Shown: positions 1 to 9,888, counted from the first letter of the stretch. The stretch: 64,000 nt of DNA from Bacteroidota bacterium (GCA_016718875.1 JADKBL010000004.1:1-64000); one strand, 5' to 3'. Notes: generated from the sequence alone by a model not told the origin. Translations and numbers: made by a program.

Positions 1-908
1 TCCGTTTGAAAGTAACTCTCCCAGATAATCGAGGGCATATGCATCCTTTGAAAAATTCTCGGCAGCCGGGTATACCATTGTAAGACGTGGCGCTTTGGCA
101 AAGTTATCTTCATGATAAAGTTTAACTGTAGAAGCCAATGAAACCGGCATCGGATCTCTCTTTTCAACTGTTTCTCCTTTGGGTATTTCAGCAAAGTATT
201 TTGTTACCAATGCTTTAACTTCCTCCTTATTTATATCGCCAGAGATTACAAGAGTGGCATTATTAGGTGAGTAATACTTTTTATGGAAAGCTTTTACATC
301 ATCAACTGTGGCATTTCCCAGATCTGCCATCTCACCAATAACTGTCCAGTTGTAAGGATGCCCTTTCGGATAAAGGTTTTTCAGAATGAGAGCTTCATTG
401 TGTCCATAGGGTGCATTATCAACACTTTGTCTCTTCTCATTCTGTACTATATTCTGCTGATTCACAAAAGCTGCCTGGGTAACTGTATTTTCGAGATAAC
501 CCATTCTGTCTGATTCCAGCCAGAGAACCATCTCAAGAGCATTTTTTGGGATAACTTCGTAATACATCGTATTATCATAACTGGTACCTCCGTTAAGTTC
601 ACCACCTGCTCCCTGTATAAGTTTGAAAAGCTGATCTTCTCCGACATTTTCAGATTTCTGGAACATCATATGTTCAAAAAGATGGGCGAATCCGGTCTTC
701 CCTTCTGTCTCCCTGCTTGATCCTACATGGAACAGTATAGCTACTGCAGCAATAGGATCAGATTTATCTTCATTAAGTATAACGGTAAGTCCGTTCTCAG
801 TGTGTACTTCTCAAACGGTACAGTGATCCCGGCATCTTTCTTTTCGGTTTTGCATGAAGAGATAACCAGTGTGATGATGACCAGTAAAATGGTTGCCAAT
901 TTTCTCAT
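1..908 (-). CDS. M16 family zinc peptidase, N-terminal part, frameshifted
   Basis: The gene starts at the ATG at 908 and runs off the left edge. The N-terminus is a lipoprotein-like signal (MRKLATILLVIITLVISSC). The zinc-binding motif HLFEH, the inverted HxxEH signature of the insulinase/pitrilysin family, is encoded near 670-690. It is followed by typical family sequence (GGELNGGTSYDNTMYYE, WLESDRMGYL). Near 796-800 the frame breaks: KYTL must be joined to ENGLTVILNEDKSDPIAAVAI by adding one base. Conserved sequence on both sides makes an assembly error more likely than a dead gene. M16 proteins of this type are exported and degrade peptides, often as the first of a pair. The C-terminal part lies outside the window. 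Confidence 0.85.
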
Positions 909-1025
909 AGTTAGATGGATTATGTATTGGATAATAAATGATTTTTAATAAGTTGACTAAATTATAGAAAATATTTGTTGTGTGAAAAAAGTAACAATGA
1001 TTATATAAAAAATGAATATGTTTAA

Positions 1026-2300
1026 TTATTTCTTGCGGATATCATAAACAAACAACTTATCGGCATGCCTTAAATAGAGCCGTCCTCCACAGACAACCGG
1101 GTGTGCCCAGTATGGACCTTCTCCTCCTTTGGGTGTTTTGAACTCACTTAGTCTTTCATACTTGTCGGGAGATGCTTTTACAAGCTTTATACTGCCTCTG
1201 ACATCATAGAGATAAATCATACCTTCAGCATATGTAAGCGACCCTTCCCCGTTTGTTTTCCACATCTCCTTGCCTGTCATGAAGTCGAGGCAGTACCATC
1301 CCCTGGACTCGTGGCCACAGCCATAAACATATCCATTATACAGAAGTACTCCTCCGAAATAGTTGTCCATTAGCTCCGATTCCCATACTTTTTCAGTAGT
1401 TATTCCCGAACCTGATTTTTTCTGTTTTATAACCGTACAGCCTTTACCTTCTCCGGTTGTTAGCAGTATATACTCGTTATAAACAATTGGATCCGTGCAG
1501 TTTACATCATATTTGTTTTTGAAGTCGGCAATCCAGAGCAACTTTCCCGTTTTGGCATCAATGCTGTAATAACAGGAGGTGCTTGATCCAAGAACCTGGT
1601 GAAATCCTCCGAAATCACTTGTCACAGCTGAACTGTATCCATATTCTCCGGGTATGCCATTAGTGGTCCATATTGTTTTTCCGGTCTTTTTATCGAGACA
1701 GGCCTGATATCCTTTTTGGCCTCCCGGCCTGACAAAAAGATTATCACCCTCAATTAGAACTGATTCGGAAAAACCATACATAGGGATCTCTGAATTGAAT
1801 TCCTTTGGCAGGTCTCTGGACCAGATAACGCTGCCATCCTTAGATCTGAAAGCGGTAAGTTTACCGTTTTCGCTTAAATGATAGACAGCACCATTATCAT
1901 AAGTGGGGGTGCTTCGGGGTCCGTTGTAAGAACTTGCCCAGGATACTGTAACTGACCAGGGTTCGCCGCTGGGTTTTTTCCACACAAGCTTGCCATTCAT
2001 ATCAAATGCAAATACCCATGATTGTGCTCCTGTCTTTCCGGCAGTGAAAATCATACCTCCGGCAATTGAAGTAGAATTAAAGCCCTCACCCAATCCTGAA
2101 ATTGTAAACAGTAGTGTTGGTCCGGCTTCGGGCCATGATTTAAGTAATCCTGTCTCTTTTGATCTGTTGGTCCTGTCTGCACCATGAAAACATGGCCATT
2201 CCGTATTCTGACTGAAAAGATTAAGGTTTGTCAGTAAGAAAATACTAACCGAAAATATCATTAGATTCCGCAATATGTTAATTTGTCCTTTGTTATTCAT
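1026..2300 (-). CDS. Secreted PQQ-like beta-propeller protein
   Basis: This 424-residue protein has a signal peptide ending near SQNTEWPCF and is then built of repeated propeller blades with the pattern 'hydrophobic strand - G - xDxxTGKxxW' (DMNGKLVWKK, SKDGSVIW, DKKTGKTIWT, DAKTGKLLWI, DFMTGKEMWK). This is the BamB/PQQ-dehydrogenase-like WD/Trp-docking fold. No quinoprotein catalytic residues can be confirmed, so it is probably a binding or scaffold propeller rather than a dehydrogenase. A second propeller of exactly the same length lies at 6574-7809, beyond a GH2 gene. A promoter-like pair lies just upstream at 2330-2361. An in-frame ATG 14 codons in is an alternative start, but the first ATG gives a reasonable signal peptide with a basic N-region. 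Confidence 0.85.
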   Translation of the reverse strand: MNNKGQINILRNLMIFSVSIFLLTNLNLFSQNTEWPCFHGADRTNRSKETGLLKSWPEAGPTLLFTISGLGEGFNSTSIAGGMIFTAGKTGAQSWVFAFDMNGKLVWKKPSGEPWSVTVSWASSYNGPRSTPTYDNGAVYHLSENGKLTAFRSKDGSVIWSRDLPKEFNSEIPMYGFSESVLIEGDNLFVRPGGQKGYQACLDKKTGKTIWTTNGIPGEYGYSSAVTSDFGGFHQVLGSSTSCYYSIDAKTGKLLWIADFKNKYDVNCTDPIVYNEYILLTTGEGKGCTVIKQKKSGSGITTEKVWESELMDNYFGGVLLYNGYVYGCGHESRGWYCLDFMTGKEMWKTNGEGSLTYAEGMIYLYDVRGSIKLVKASPDKYERLSEFKTPKGGEGPYWAHPVVCGGRLYLRHADKLFVYDIRKK

Positions 2301-2329
2301 AAATGTTTAAATTTGGTTTATTCTTGTTT

Positions 2330-2361
2330 GAAATATAAAGTTAAGAATCTAATAAAACAAA
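2330..2361 (-). promoter_or_regulatory. Bacteroidota-type promoter of the 2300 propeller gene
   Basis: Read on the minus strand there is TTTG (2361-2358), 20 bases, then TATATTTC (2337-2330). This is one mismatch from the TTTG/TANNTTTG consensus and ends about 30 bases before the start codon at 2300. Confidence 0.5.
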
Positions 2362-2429
2362 TCCTATGAGCCGGAATTATTTGGTATATTCAAACATTTG
2401 ATTCAGTTATTGGGAAAAAGCTAAAAGTG

Positions 2430-3233
2430 ATGGAAAAGAATATTTTTACAGAAAATGTTGTAATAATTACAGGAGCCTCATCTGGTATAGGTCAGCAGAT
2501 TGCCTATAAACTAGCCGAACAGGGAGCCTGGCTTACACTTGCTGCCCGTGATGCAGATAACCTTCAGGAAGTTGCAAATACATGTTCTCACCTTGGAGCT
2601 AAAGTAATAGTTGTACCAACAGATGTATCAGACAAAAATCAGTGCCGTAACCTGATTGAAAGGACTATTGAAAAATACGGCAGGATAGATACCCTGATCA
2701 ATAATGCAGGGTTTGCTGTTGCCGCGAGGTTCATCAAAATGAATGACCTTAATGTTTTTGAAAAGATAATGCAGGTGAACTTTTTCGGAGGGGTATATTG
2801 CACTCATTATGCTCTGCCTCATCTGATTAAATCAAAAGGACGGCTTGTAGCTGTTTCAAGTCTCAGGGGAATACTGCCATCCGGCACCGCTGACGGATAT
2901 GGCGCCAGCAAACATGCAATGTCTGAATTCTATGCTTCACTCCGTAATGAACTGTCAGAATCAGGTGTAACTGTTACAGTTATTTACCCCGGCTGGGTCA
3001 AAACTGGCATCACGGGAAGAGCTTTAAGAGCTGATGGTACTAAGAAGGGGGAAGTCTCTGTTCATGAAAAAAATGGGATGCCTGCTGATAAATGTGCCAA
3101 ATTAATTGTGGCTGCTGCAGGAAGACGAAAGCGTGAGGTCGTTATGACATTTGAGGGGAAACTTGGTCCCTGGCTAAGGCTGATAGCTCCTTCAGTTGTT
3201 GATACTATCTTGAAAAAGAAAACTGATCAGTAA
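2430..3233 (+). CDS. Short-chain dehydrogenase/reductase (SDR)
   Basis: This is a classical NAD(P)-dependent SDR of about 267 residues. It shows the nucleotide-binding motif TGASSGIG near residue 13, the structural motif NNAG near residue 90, and the catalytic Ser followed by Y-GASKH (Tyr and Lys of YxxxK) near residues 145-160. The ATG at 2430 is preferred; the reading frame opens one codon earlier with a GTG that has no support. The enzyme lacks a signal peptide and should act in the cytoplasm; its substrate cannot be read from sequence. The AlbA-type gene follows after three bases, so the two are almost certainly co-transcribed. Confidence 0.9.
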   Translation: MEKNIFTENVVIITGASSGIGQQIAYKLAEQGAWLTLAARDADNLQEVANTCSHLGAKVIVVPTDVSDKNQCRNLIERTIEKYGRIDTLINNAGFAVAARFIKMNDLNVFEKIMQVNFFGGVYCTHYALPHLIKSKGRLVAVSSLRGILPSGTADGYGASKHAMSEFYASLRNELSESGVTVTVIYPGWVKTGITGRALRADGTKKGEVSVHEKNGMPADKCAKLIVAAAGRRKREVVMTFEGKLGPWLRLIAPSVVDTILKKKTDQ

Positions 3234-3236
3234 AAC

Positions 3237-3899
3237 ATGGACAGTTATCTGAGAAAACTAATTGCAGGAGGCGAAAACAAGCAGCTTGATTTCAAGTACT
3301 GCGTTTCCGACAGTAGGAAGATCGCACGTTCATTATCGGCTTTTGCAAACACTGATGGAGGAAAGCTTCTCATCGGAGTAAGGGATAACGGCAGTATTGC
3401 AGGAATCAGAACGGATGAGGAGATATATATGGTTGATACCGCTGTTCATCTCTTTTGCCGCCCTGAAATCAACTATCACATCAAGCAGCATGTAGCCGAT
3501 GGAAAAACAGTGCTGGAGATAGATGTTGCCCGCGGTGATAAAAGACCTTATCAGGCTAAGGATGAGACTGGAAGATGGCTGACATACTTCAGGAATGATG
3601 ATCAGAATCTTCTGGCTAATAAAATTCTGGTTCAGGTATGGCGAAAGGAAGAAAAACCATCCGGTGTTATGGTGAAATTCGGGAAAGCTGAGAATTCCCT
3701 GATGAGTTATCTGAAACTGAATGGTTCAATTACTTTGTCAAAATTCAGAAAACTTACAAAAATACCATCTCACAAAGCCGAAGCCATACTTGCAAACCTC
3801 ATTGTTTTTAAAGTACTTTTGATGAAAGCATCCGAAAAGGGATTCAGCTTTGAGCTAAATCCTGAGGAAAATTTTAACCCCGATATTAAGGATATTTAA
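3237..3899 (+). CDS. Schlafen AlbA_2-type nucleic-acid-binding protein
   Basis: This 220-residue protein begins with an AlbA_2 (divergent AAA-4/Schlafen-type) domain over about residues 10-130. The family signature is visible as E-N-KQLDFK, then SLSAFANTDGGKLLIGVRDNGSIAGI. The C-terminal part (about 145-200) looks like a winged helix (LMSYLKLNGSITLSKFRKLTKIPSHKAE). Family members are usually annotated as ATP-binding proteins or putative transcriptional regulators, but their biochemical role is poorly defined. The gene starts three bases after the SDR stop and is followed by the GH2 gene after 19 bases, so it may sit in the same operon. A regulatory role is inference only. Confidence 0.8.
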   Translation: MDSYLRKLIAGGENKQLDFKYCVSDSRKIARSLSAFANTDGGKLLIGVRDNGSIAGIRTDEEIYMVDTAVHLFCRPEINYHIKQHVADGKTVLEIDVARGDKRPYQAKDETGRWLTYFRNDDQNLLANKILVQVWRKEEKPSGVMVKFGKAENSLMSYLKLNGSITLSKFRKLTKIPSHKAEAILANLIVFKVLLMKASEKGFSFELNPEENFNPDIKDI

Positions 3900-3918
3900 T
3901 ATTGTAAATCTTTATCCC

Positions 3919-6537
3919 ATGAAAAATATTTTTAATCAGATTGTTTTAATGACAACCTTGTTGATAGTCCTGACCAGATGCAGCAATGATGATCATTTTC
4001 AGTCAGTAATCTCTGAAAGTCAACTGAAAGACGGGTGGTATATAGAATCATCAGCTAAAGTAAGTGCAACCGGAGATATTATTTCGAAAGGTAATTATGA
4101 TGCCTCAAAATGGTATAAGGCATCAGTTCCTTCAACGGTTATGGCTGCACTCATTGCAAATGGGGAGTACTCCGATGTTTTTATGGGTGATAATATCAGC
4201 AAAGTTGATACTTCCAGGTTCAGGACTTCCTGGTGGTACAGGACTTCCTTCAGTGTTGTGAATGCGGAGAAGACAACAGAACTGATTTTTGAAGGAATTA
4301 ACTACAGGGCAAATATCTGGCTCAACGGTTCAAAGATCGCCTCTGCGGATACTCTTTTCGGAGGATTCAGGATATTTAAGATCAATGTATCGGAATTTAC
4401 TGTAGCTGGTGAGAATTTCCTGGCATTGGAGGTATTCCATCCAAGAAAAGACGAACCGTCAATTGGATTTGTCGACTGGGCTCCTATGTCGCCCGACAGG
4501 CTTATGGGGCTATGGCGTCCGGTGAAGGTAAAGACCTCAGGGGAGACAAGCCTGGATAACATTTTTGTCTATTCTAAAATTGATAAGGAGGGGTTCAGGT
4601 CTGCTGAACTGTACGTAAGCGCTGAGGTGGTTAACAATACTTCCGGGAGTATTAAGAGCGTGGTAAAGGGTAGGATTGAGAACATTTCTTTTCAAAAGAA
4701 AATTACCCTCGGACCTAATGAGAGGAAGCAGATATTATTCAATCCTTCAGATTTTCCGCAGCTTAAAATTGAAAATCCCCGTATCTGGTGGACCTACGAT
4801 ATGGGTAAACCCGAATTGTACGAAGTCGCCCTAAACATTGAAAACAGGGGTGTTGTTTCATATTCGGGCAAAACACGTTTTGGTATCCGTGAGGTTGAGG
4901 ATTATATAAATCCGGGAGGCCATCGCGGGTATAAGCTGAATGGTATCGAGGTCCTGATAAAAGGAGGCGGATGGGTTGATGGTATGTTTCTTAACGATAC
5001 GGAGGAGAAAGTAAAAGCCCAGATGGAGTATGCAAAACACGCAAACATGAATACGATCCGTCTTGAAGGTTTCTGGGGAAACAGTGAGAGATTCTATGAA
5101 CTTGCTGATGAACTCGGTCTCCTTATAATGGCAGGCTGGAGCTGTCAGTGGGAGTGGGGGGGATACCTGGCCAAGCCGGAGGAAGAGACTTTTATGTCAA
5201 TACGTACACCTGAAGATATTAAGCTGATCCTGAACTATACACGTGATCATATCAACTGGCTTCGGAATCACCCGAGCATCTTTGTTTGGGTTATGGGTAG
5301 CGATAAATTACCACGTCCTGAACTTGAAGAGCAATATCATATTTTGTTCGGAAAGCTTGATCCTTCCAGGCCCCTGCTTATGTCGTGCAAGAGCCAGAAC
5401 AGTACTATTTCCGGTAAGACGGCAGTTAAGATGAACGGTCCGTATGATTATATATCACCTAACTATTGGTATCTCGATAAGGAGAACGGTGGAGCATTCG
5501 GCTTTAACACCGAAACCGGGCCCGGGCCTCAGGTCCCTACCCTTGAGGTTTTGAGAAGTATGATACCTGAGAATAAGCTCTGGCCTGTTAATGATATGTG
5601 GAGTTTCCATTGTGGGAGAGGGGCTTTCAAAACCCTTGACCGGTATATAACAGCATTTGATAAAAGATATGGGAAGCAGACTAATGTTGAAGATTTTACC
5701 TTTAAGAGTCAGGCTTCAAATCTCGAAGCTATGAGGGCCATGTTTGAGGCTTTTGCTATTAACCGCAGCAATACAACAGGAATTATTCAGTGGATGTATA
5801 ATTCAGCATGGCCAAAGCTGATCTGGCAGTTCTGGGACTATAACCTTCTTCCGAATGCTTCCTTTTACGGGGCAAGAAACGGAGCCAGGAATCTGAATAT
5901 ATCATACAACTATGGTGACAACAGCGTATATGCTGTTAATCTTACACCGAATGAGAAATCCAATCTGAAGGCTGATATTAAGATTTTCAATATGAACGGA
6001 AAGTTAATTGGAGACAGGCAGGAAGTTGCTGCCATGAAGCCCAATTCATCTGAAAAGTTATATACACTTCCTGCAGACCTGCCATATACTAAAGTCTATT
6101 TTCTGAAGCTGCAACTGTCAGATGCACAGGGTAATTTAATTGCTGATAATTTTTACTGGCTCTCAACAAAACCTGATGTTCCTGATTTTAAGAATACAAC
6201 CTGGTTTTATACCCCAATGGCAGAATATGCCGATTTTACCGGTCTGGATAAGCTCCCAAAGGTTAAGCTTGAAACTGATAATTCAATCATTAACAATAAT
6301 GGTGAGTATGAGGTTACGGTTAAGCTTAACAATAACAGTGAGAACATTGCTTTCCTCGTCGAGCTTAGAATAGCAGGAGATAAGACAGGAAAATCAGTTG
6401 TTCCGGTAATCTGGGATGACAACTATGTTTCACTTGTTCCAGGTGAAACCAGAGTGATAAAGGCACGTTTTCACGCCTCTTCGCTGAATGGTGAAAGTCC
6501 GGTATTCAGGTTTAAGGGATGGAATGTTGTAAATTGA
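3919..6537 (+). CDS. GH2 glycoside hydrolase, exo-beta-glucosaminidase-like
   Basis: The 872-residue protein has an N-terminal lipoprotein-like signal with Cys21 after LTR. Domains follow the GH2 order: jelly-roll sugar-binding domain (about 30-215), Ig-like domain (about 220-325), TIM barrel (about 335-620) and C-terminal Ig-like domains. The opening (GWYIESSAKV...VPSTVMAALIANGEY) and the catalytic motifs resemble CsxA-type exo-beta-D-glucosaminidases. These carry Asp in VMGSDK (Asp462) as acid/base in place of the usual NE, and Glu in GFNTETG (Glu532) as nucleophile. Likely substrates are therefore beta-linked glucosamine oligomers, though mannosidase-like relatives exist. The lipoprotein signal places it at the cell surface or in the periplasm. 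It ends convergently with the second propeller gene 36 bases on. Confidence 0.88.
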   Translation: MKNIFNQIVLMTTLLIVLTRCSNDDHFQSVISESQLKDGWYIESSAKVSATGDIISKGNYDASKWYKASVPSTVMAALIANGEYSDVFMGDNISKVDTSRFRTSWWYRTSFSVVNAEKTTELIFEGINYRANIWLNGSKIASADTLFGGFRIFKINVSEFTVAGENFLALEVFHPRKDEPSIGFVDWAPMSPDRLMGLWRPVKVKTSGETSLDNIFVYSKIDKEGFRSAELYVSAEVVNNTSGSIKSVVKGRIENISFQKKITLGPNERKQILFNPSDFPQLKIENPRIWWTYDMGKPELYEVALNIENRGVVSYSGKTRFGIREVEDYINPGGHRGYKLNGIEVLIKGGGWVDGMFLNDTEEKVKAQMEYAKHANMNTIRLEGFWGNSERFYELADELGLLIMAGWSCQWEWGGYLAKPEEETFMSIRTPEDIKLILNYTRDHINWLRNHPSIFVWVMGSDKLPRPELEEQYHILFGKLDPSRPLLMSCKSQNSTISGKTAVKMNGPYDYISPNYWYLDKENGGAFGFNTETGPGPQVPTLEVLRSMIPENKLWPVNDMWSFHCGRGAFKTLDRYITAFDKRYGKQTNVEDFTFKSQASNLEAMRAMFEAFAINRSNTTGIIQWMYNSAWPKLIWQFWDYNLLPNASFYGARNGARNLNISYNYGDNSVYAVNLTPNEKSNLKADIKIFNMNGKLIGDRQEVAAMKPNSSEKLYTLPADLPYTKVYFLKLQLSDAQGNLIADNFYWLSTKPDVPDFKNTTWFYTPMAEYADFTGLDKLPKVKLETDNSIINNNGEYEVTVKLNNNSENIAFLVELRIAGDKTGKSVVPVIWDDNYVSLVPGETRVIKARFHASSLNGESPVFRFKGWNVVN

Positions 6538-6573
6538 TTTTCTTCGCTCCCCCCTGGGTCACATAATATTGCA

Positions 6574-7809
6574 TTATTTTGAGCTGATACAAAACAGGTT
6601 ATTGCTGCCACGCAAATAAATCTTTCCGCTGCTGATAGCAGGGGATGCATTCATCCTTTCGCCTATTGCATTTTTAGCCAGGTACTCAAATTTTGGACCG
6701 GGTTTAATTACTGTTATTACTCCTTTATCGTTTGGCATATAAACAAGTCCGTTTGCAGCAACAGGAGAGGGATACTGCAATCCGAGATCTTCTGTCCAGA
6801 TTATTTTGCCGCTTGCTGCTTCAAAGCAGTAAACCTTACCTGATGTCATTGTTGTAAAAAGATATTCACCTGTTGTCACAGGAGAGGCAACATAGTATGC
6901 CCCGTTCCGCGACTGCCATACCACATGACTGTCGGTAACATCCCCCTTCCCGTCAGGTTTTATGGCAACAATATTGCGGATAGGCCATGCACTGCTTACG
7001 ATTACAAGACCTGATTTTTCGTTGTAAACAGGACTTGAACAGAAATCCTCGGAAGGTCCTCTGACAAACCAGTATTTGGTACCGTCATCAGGATTATATG
7101 AAATAATCTCCCTGTTCCCGCAGAAAATAAGCTGTGTCTTGCCTGCCATATTCCTGATAATTGGGGTACTGAAGCTGTGCGAAGGATTTTTATGTGATTC
7201 GCGCCAGATTATCTTCCCGTCTGATTTGTTAAGTACGGCCACGAATGAATCACCCTGGCTGTCTCCATTAATAATTACCTTGTCTTCATAAAGTACAGGA
7301 GAGCAGCTGTATCCATGAGGGCTGGAAAATGTTCCGGGTTTTTGAATCCATACCTGCTTCCCCTGGAAATCATAAGCAGCAACAAGAACATTCTCTCCGT
7401 CAAGAAATGAGAGATATATTAGATTTCCGTCAGTTGCAGGTGTCCCTGAGGCAAAACTGTTGTTATCATGTTTCCTTTCGAAAGTTCTCTTAATCACCGT
7501 CTTCTGCCACAAAAGCTTACCATCTTTTTTATTAAAGCAGAGGAGGACTTTTTCCTGTGATGGGATCAGAGCTGTAGTAAGGAACAACCTGTCGTTCCAA
7601 ATTACCGGGGAAGAGTGTCCTGTTCCGGGCACAGGAACTTTCCAGAGGACATTTGTGACAGAATCCCATTTTACCGGTATGTTGGTTTCAATGCTGGTGC
7701 CGTCACCATTAGGGCCTCTGAAACAGGGCCAGTTCTGGGCATCTGTCTTAATGCCTGGTATTGAAATCAGGAAGAGAATCAAGGTGCTCAGGGTAAGTAA
7801 TCTGGTCAT
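6574..7809 (-). CDS. Secreted PQQ-like beta-propeller protein (second copy)
   Basis: This propeller protein opens with a signal peptide (MTRLLTLSTLILFLISIPG) and WPCFRGPNGDGTS, the common start of secreted PQQ-like repeat proteins. Blade motifs repeat through the chain (NKKDGKLLWQK, DFQGKQVWI, NKSDGKIIWRE, NPDDGTKYWF, EAASGKIIWTE). The frame is open back to an ATG at 7848, but a consensus minus-10-like box (TACATTTG, 7853-7846) overlaps that codon. The ATG at 7809 is therefore the better start. It belongs to the same general family as the protein at 1026-2300. A binding or electron-transfer role is possible, but nothing in the sequence proves catalysis. Confidence 0.85.
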   Translation of the reverse strand: MTRLLTLSTLILFLISIPGIKTDAQNWPCFRGPNGDGTSIETNIPVKWDSVTNVLWKVPVPGTGHSSPVIWNDRLFLTTALIPSQEKVLLCFNKKDGKLLWQKTVIKRTFERKHDNNSFASGTPATDGNLIYLSFLDGENVLVAAYDFQGKQVWIQKPGTFSSPHGYSCSPVLYEDKVIINGDSQGDSFVAVLNKSDGKIIWRESHKNPSHSFSTPIIRNMAGKTQLIFCGNREIISYNPDDGTKYWFVRGPSEDFCSSPVYNEKSGLVIVSSAWPIRNIVAIKPDGKGDVTDSHVVWQSRNGAYYVASPVTTGEYLFTTMTSGKVYCFEAASGKIIWTEDLGLQYPSPVAANGLVYMPNDKGVITVIKPGPKFEYLAKNAIGERMNASPAISSGKIYLRGSNNLFCISSK

Positions 7810-7845
7810 AGTAATTCCTTTTAAAGTTTTTCGGAAGAGTGTTTT

Positions 7846-7853
7846 CAAATGTA
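7846..7853 (-). promoter_or_regulatory. -7 element TACATTTG deciding the start of the 7809 gene
   Basis: The minus strand reads TACATTTG, a full match to TANNTTTG. No clear TTTG partner lies 19-20 bases upstream. Its position would put transcription start near 7840, after the distal ATG at 7848 and about 30 bases before the ATG at 7809. Confidence 0.4.
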
Positions 7854-8046
7854 TGAAAAAATCAATATAAATACTGTCAGGGATACTGATCCGTTATTTA
7901 GTCATAGAAGTGCACAAGTGGTGATATATGTCATAAGGTTTTACAAATGAATAGTTTCATTGAATTAAATTTTTATATTTAGACTTTTTAACAATTATTA
8001 GTTTTGAATTAAAGTCTTAAGTATAATTAAAATCAAGATCAGAAAG

Positions 8047-9006
8047 ATGAAAAAGATTGCAACAATCCTGGTAGTGCTTGCTTTGTTAGGTCCCGCAATA
8101 AATGCACAGGATCGGAATGAGGTGGTAAATGCTTATAATGAAGGTGCTAAGGTGGTGAAAACTGACATCAATGCAGCCATTGTTTCGTTTGAAAATGTGA
8201 TTACCCTTGCTGACAAAGTAGGTGATTCAGCTGCCGACCTTAAGCAAAAAGCTGTACAGGTTTTACCCGGACTATATTTTAAAGTTGCATATAACATGAT
8301 GAATGAAAAGAAGCCGGCAGCGGAAGTGTTACGTGCTGCAAAGGCAGCAGTGGCTTCATCGGAAAAATACAATAGTGCTGCTAACAAGGCAAATGCTGAA
8401 AAAGTGCTTTTACAGGGTTACAATATGCTTGCCGGCGAATACTTTGCGAAGAGTGATTACACAAATGCGATAGTTTCTTATGACAGTGCCATGATGGTAA
8501 ATCCGGGTTACTCTAACGCAATTTACAACAAGGCAACTGTTTACATTAAACAGAATAATCCGGTTGCTGTTGAAGAGACAGTAGATCTTTTCCTTGAAAA
8601 AACAAAAAATGGAACTGATACGGTCAAACCAAAGCAGGCCAGAGTAATGGCACTGGAGTATTTCAGATCTGCCGGATCACAATCATCTCAGGCTGACAAG
8701 CTTGATGAAGCACTTTCACTTCTGAACAAGGCATCAAAATATGGTGAAGACAAGGATCTTTACTATTATTATGCTGATGTATACAATAAGCAGAAGAATT
8801 ACGATAAGGGATTGGAGTCTGCCCAGAAAGGACTGGCTCTAGAAACCGGAACTGCTGAAGCGAAAGCCAAATTTTATTTTCAGACCGGTTTGGCACAGGA
8901 AGGAAAAGGACAGACGGCTGAGGCCTGTGCATCATTCAAGAATTCATTGTTTGGTCCTTTTGCAGAGCCTTCAAAGGCAAAAAGGACAAATCTAAAGTGC
9001 AAATAA
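8047..9006 (+). CDS. Secreted tetratricopeptide-repeat protein
   Basis: This 319-residue protein has a clear signal peptide (MKKIATILVVLALLGPAINAQ) and is otherwise mostly helical TPR-like pairs, for example AKSDYTNAIVSYDSAMMVNPGYSNAIYNKATVY (about 138-170) and a C-terminal repeat with YNKQKNYDKGLESAQKGLALE. It is a typical Bacteroidota periplasmic TPR scaffold; the partner is unknown. It stands alone, followed by a strong terminator at 9027-9063. Confidence 0.85.
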   Translation: MKKIATILVVLALLGPAINAQDRNEVVNAYNEGAKVVKTDINAAIVSFENVITLADKVGDSAADLKQKAVQVLPGLYFKVAYNMMNEKKPAAEVLRAAKAAVASSEKYNSAANKANAEKVLLQGYNMLAGEYFAKSDYTNAIVSYDSAMMVNPGYSNAIYNKATVYIKQNNPVAVEETVDLFLEKTKNGTDTVKPKQARVMALEYFRSAGSQSSQADKLDEALSLLNKASKYGEDKDLYYYYADVYNKQKNYDKGLESAQKGLALETGTAEAKAKFYFQTGLAQEGKGQTAEACASFKNSLFGPFAEPSKAKRTNLKCK

Positions 9007-9026
9007 TTCAGGTATTAAAATTAGGA

Positions 9027-9063
9027 AACCCCGCAAGATCACTGATCTCTGCGGGGTTTTTGT
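9027..9063 (+). terminator. Rho-independent terminator of the TPR gene
   Basis: Arms AACCCCGC (9027-9034) and GCGGGGTT (9051-9058) pair perfectly, with an inner GATC/GATC stem, and run into a T stretch. Confidence 0.85.
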
Positions 9064-9073
9064 TATTTATTTG

Positions 9074-9146
<73 letters not shown>

Positions 9147-9229
9147 AAAATCACGGGCAAAAATAAGCATTTTTTTTTATCTGCAAATATCACTTCGATA
9201 TTTTACAAATAATAAAAAGATAACCAGGT

Positions 9230-9844
9230 CTATTTTTTAACAGCACCCCATTCAATAAGGGTGTTATTCTCAAGATATAGCCAGGTGCTTTTGTAGAACC
9301 ACTCCTCTTTTATTGTATTACCATTTACCTCACGGCTTATTCTTTCAGGCTTGCCCCAGCTGTCTTTTACCATTTCTGCATTCATGCCTTTCCATATCTT
9401 ATTTGCATTGAGCCTTGCTGCCATTGATGTCCCGTATTTACTTTCCAGATATGCAAAACGGCTCATTGGCAGGTCCTGTTGTTCAGCTGGCTTTTGAACA
9501 ACAGCTTTTTGCTGCTCTTGTTGTTCAGCCTTGACCTGGCTCTTTTCAATTACAGCATGCCTCCTGAGAATGAATCCCTCATTCCCATCATAAAAGACAT
9601 TGAGATATGTACTGTCAGATGCCAGTACCTCTACCTGGCTCCCTTTCGGAATAATCATAATTACACTGGTGAGATCATCAGGATTTTTAAATAATCTGCT
9701 CGATGAAGTGAGAGTTGCGGTAATAATATCCTGCTTTGAATTGCCGGATTTTTCCAGATCAAGAAGCTTATCTTCGGCAGAGACCTGTGAACTTAGAGGA
9801 ATAATTACAGATGCAAGAAGTAGCAGCATTGTCAGTTTTTTCAT
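9230..9844 (-). CDS. Secreted SH3-domain protein
   Basis: The 204-residue protein has a signal peptide (MKKLTMLLLLASVIIPLSSQVSA). A bacterial SH3-like domain follows at about 40-100 (ATLTSSSRLFKNPDD..IPKGSQVEVLASDSTYLNVFYDGNEGFI), then a Gln/Glu-rich linker (QQEQQKAVVQKPAEQQ). The C-terminal segment (LNANKIWKGMNAEMVKDSWGKPERI..EEWFYKSTWLYLENNTL) resembles SmpA/OmlA-like modules. Such proteins bind cell-wall or envelope components. It follows tRNA-Gly on the same strand. Confidence 0.8.
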   Translation of the reverse strand: MKKLTMLLLLASVIIPLSSQVSAEDKLLDLEKSGNSKQDIITATLTSSSRLFKNPDDLTSVIMIIPKGSQVEVLASDSTYLNVFYDGNEGFILRRHAVIEKSQVKAEQQEQQKAVVQKPAEQQDLPMSRFAYLESKYGTSMAARLNANKIWKGMNAEMVKDSWGKPERISREVNGNTIKEEWFYKSTWLYLENNTLIEWGAVKK

Positions 9845-9888
9845 GACTTATTTTTTTGTTTTCATCTCAAAAAGTGTACCAATAATGA

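Noticed and set aside
727..948. Plus-strand frame of 73 codons over the M16 gene
   Set aside because: It is the antisense shadow of the frameshifted peptidase and has no family-like sequence.
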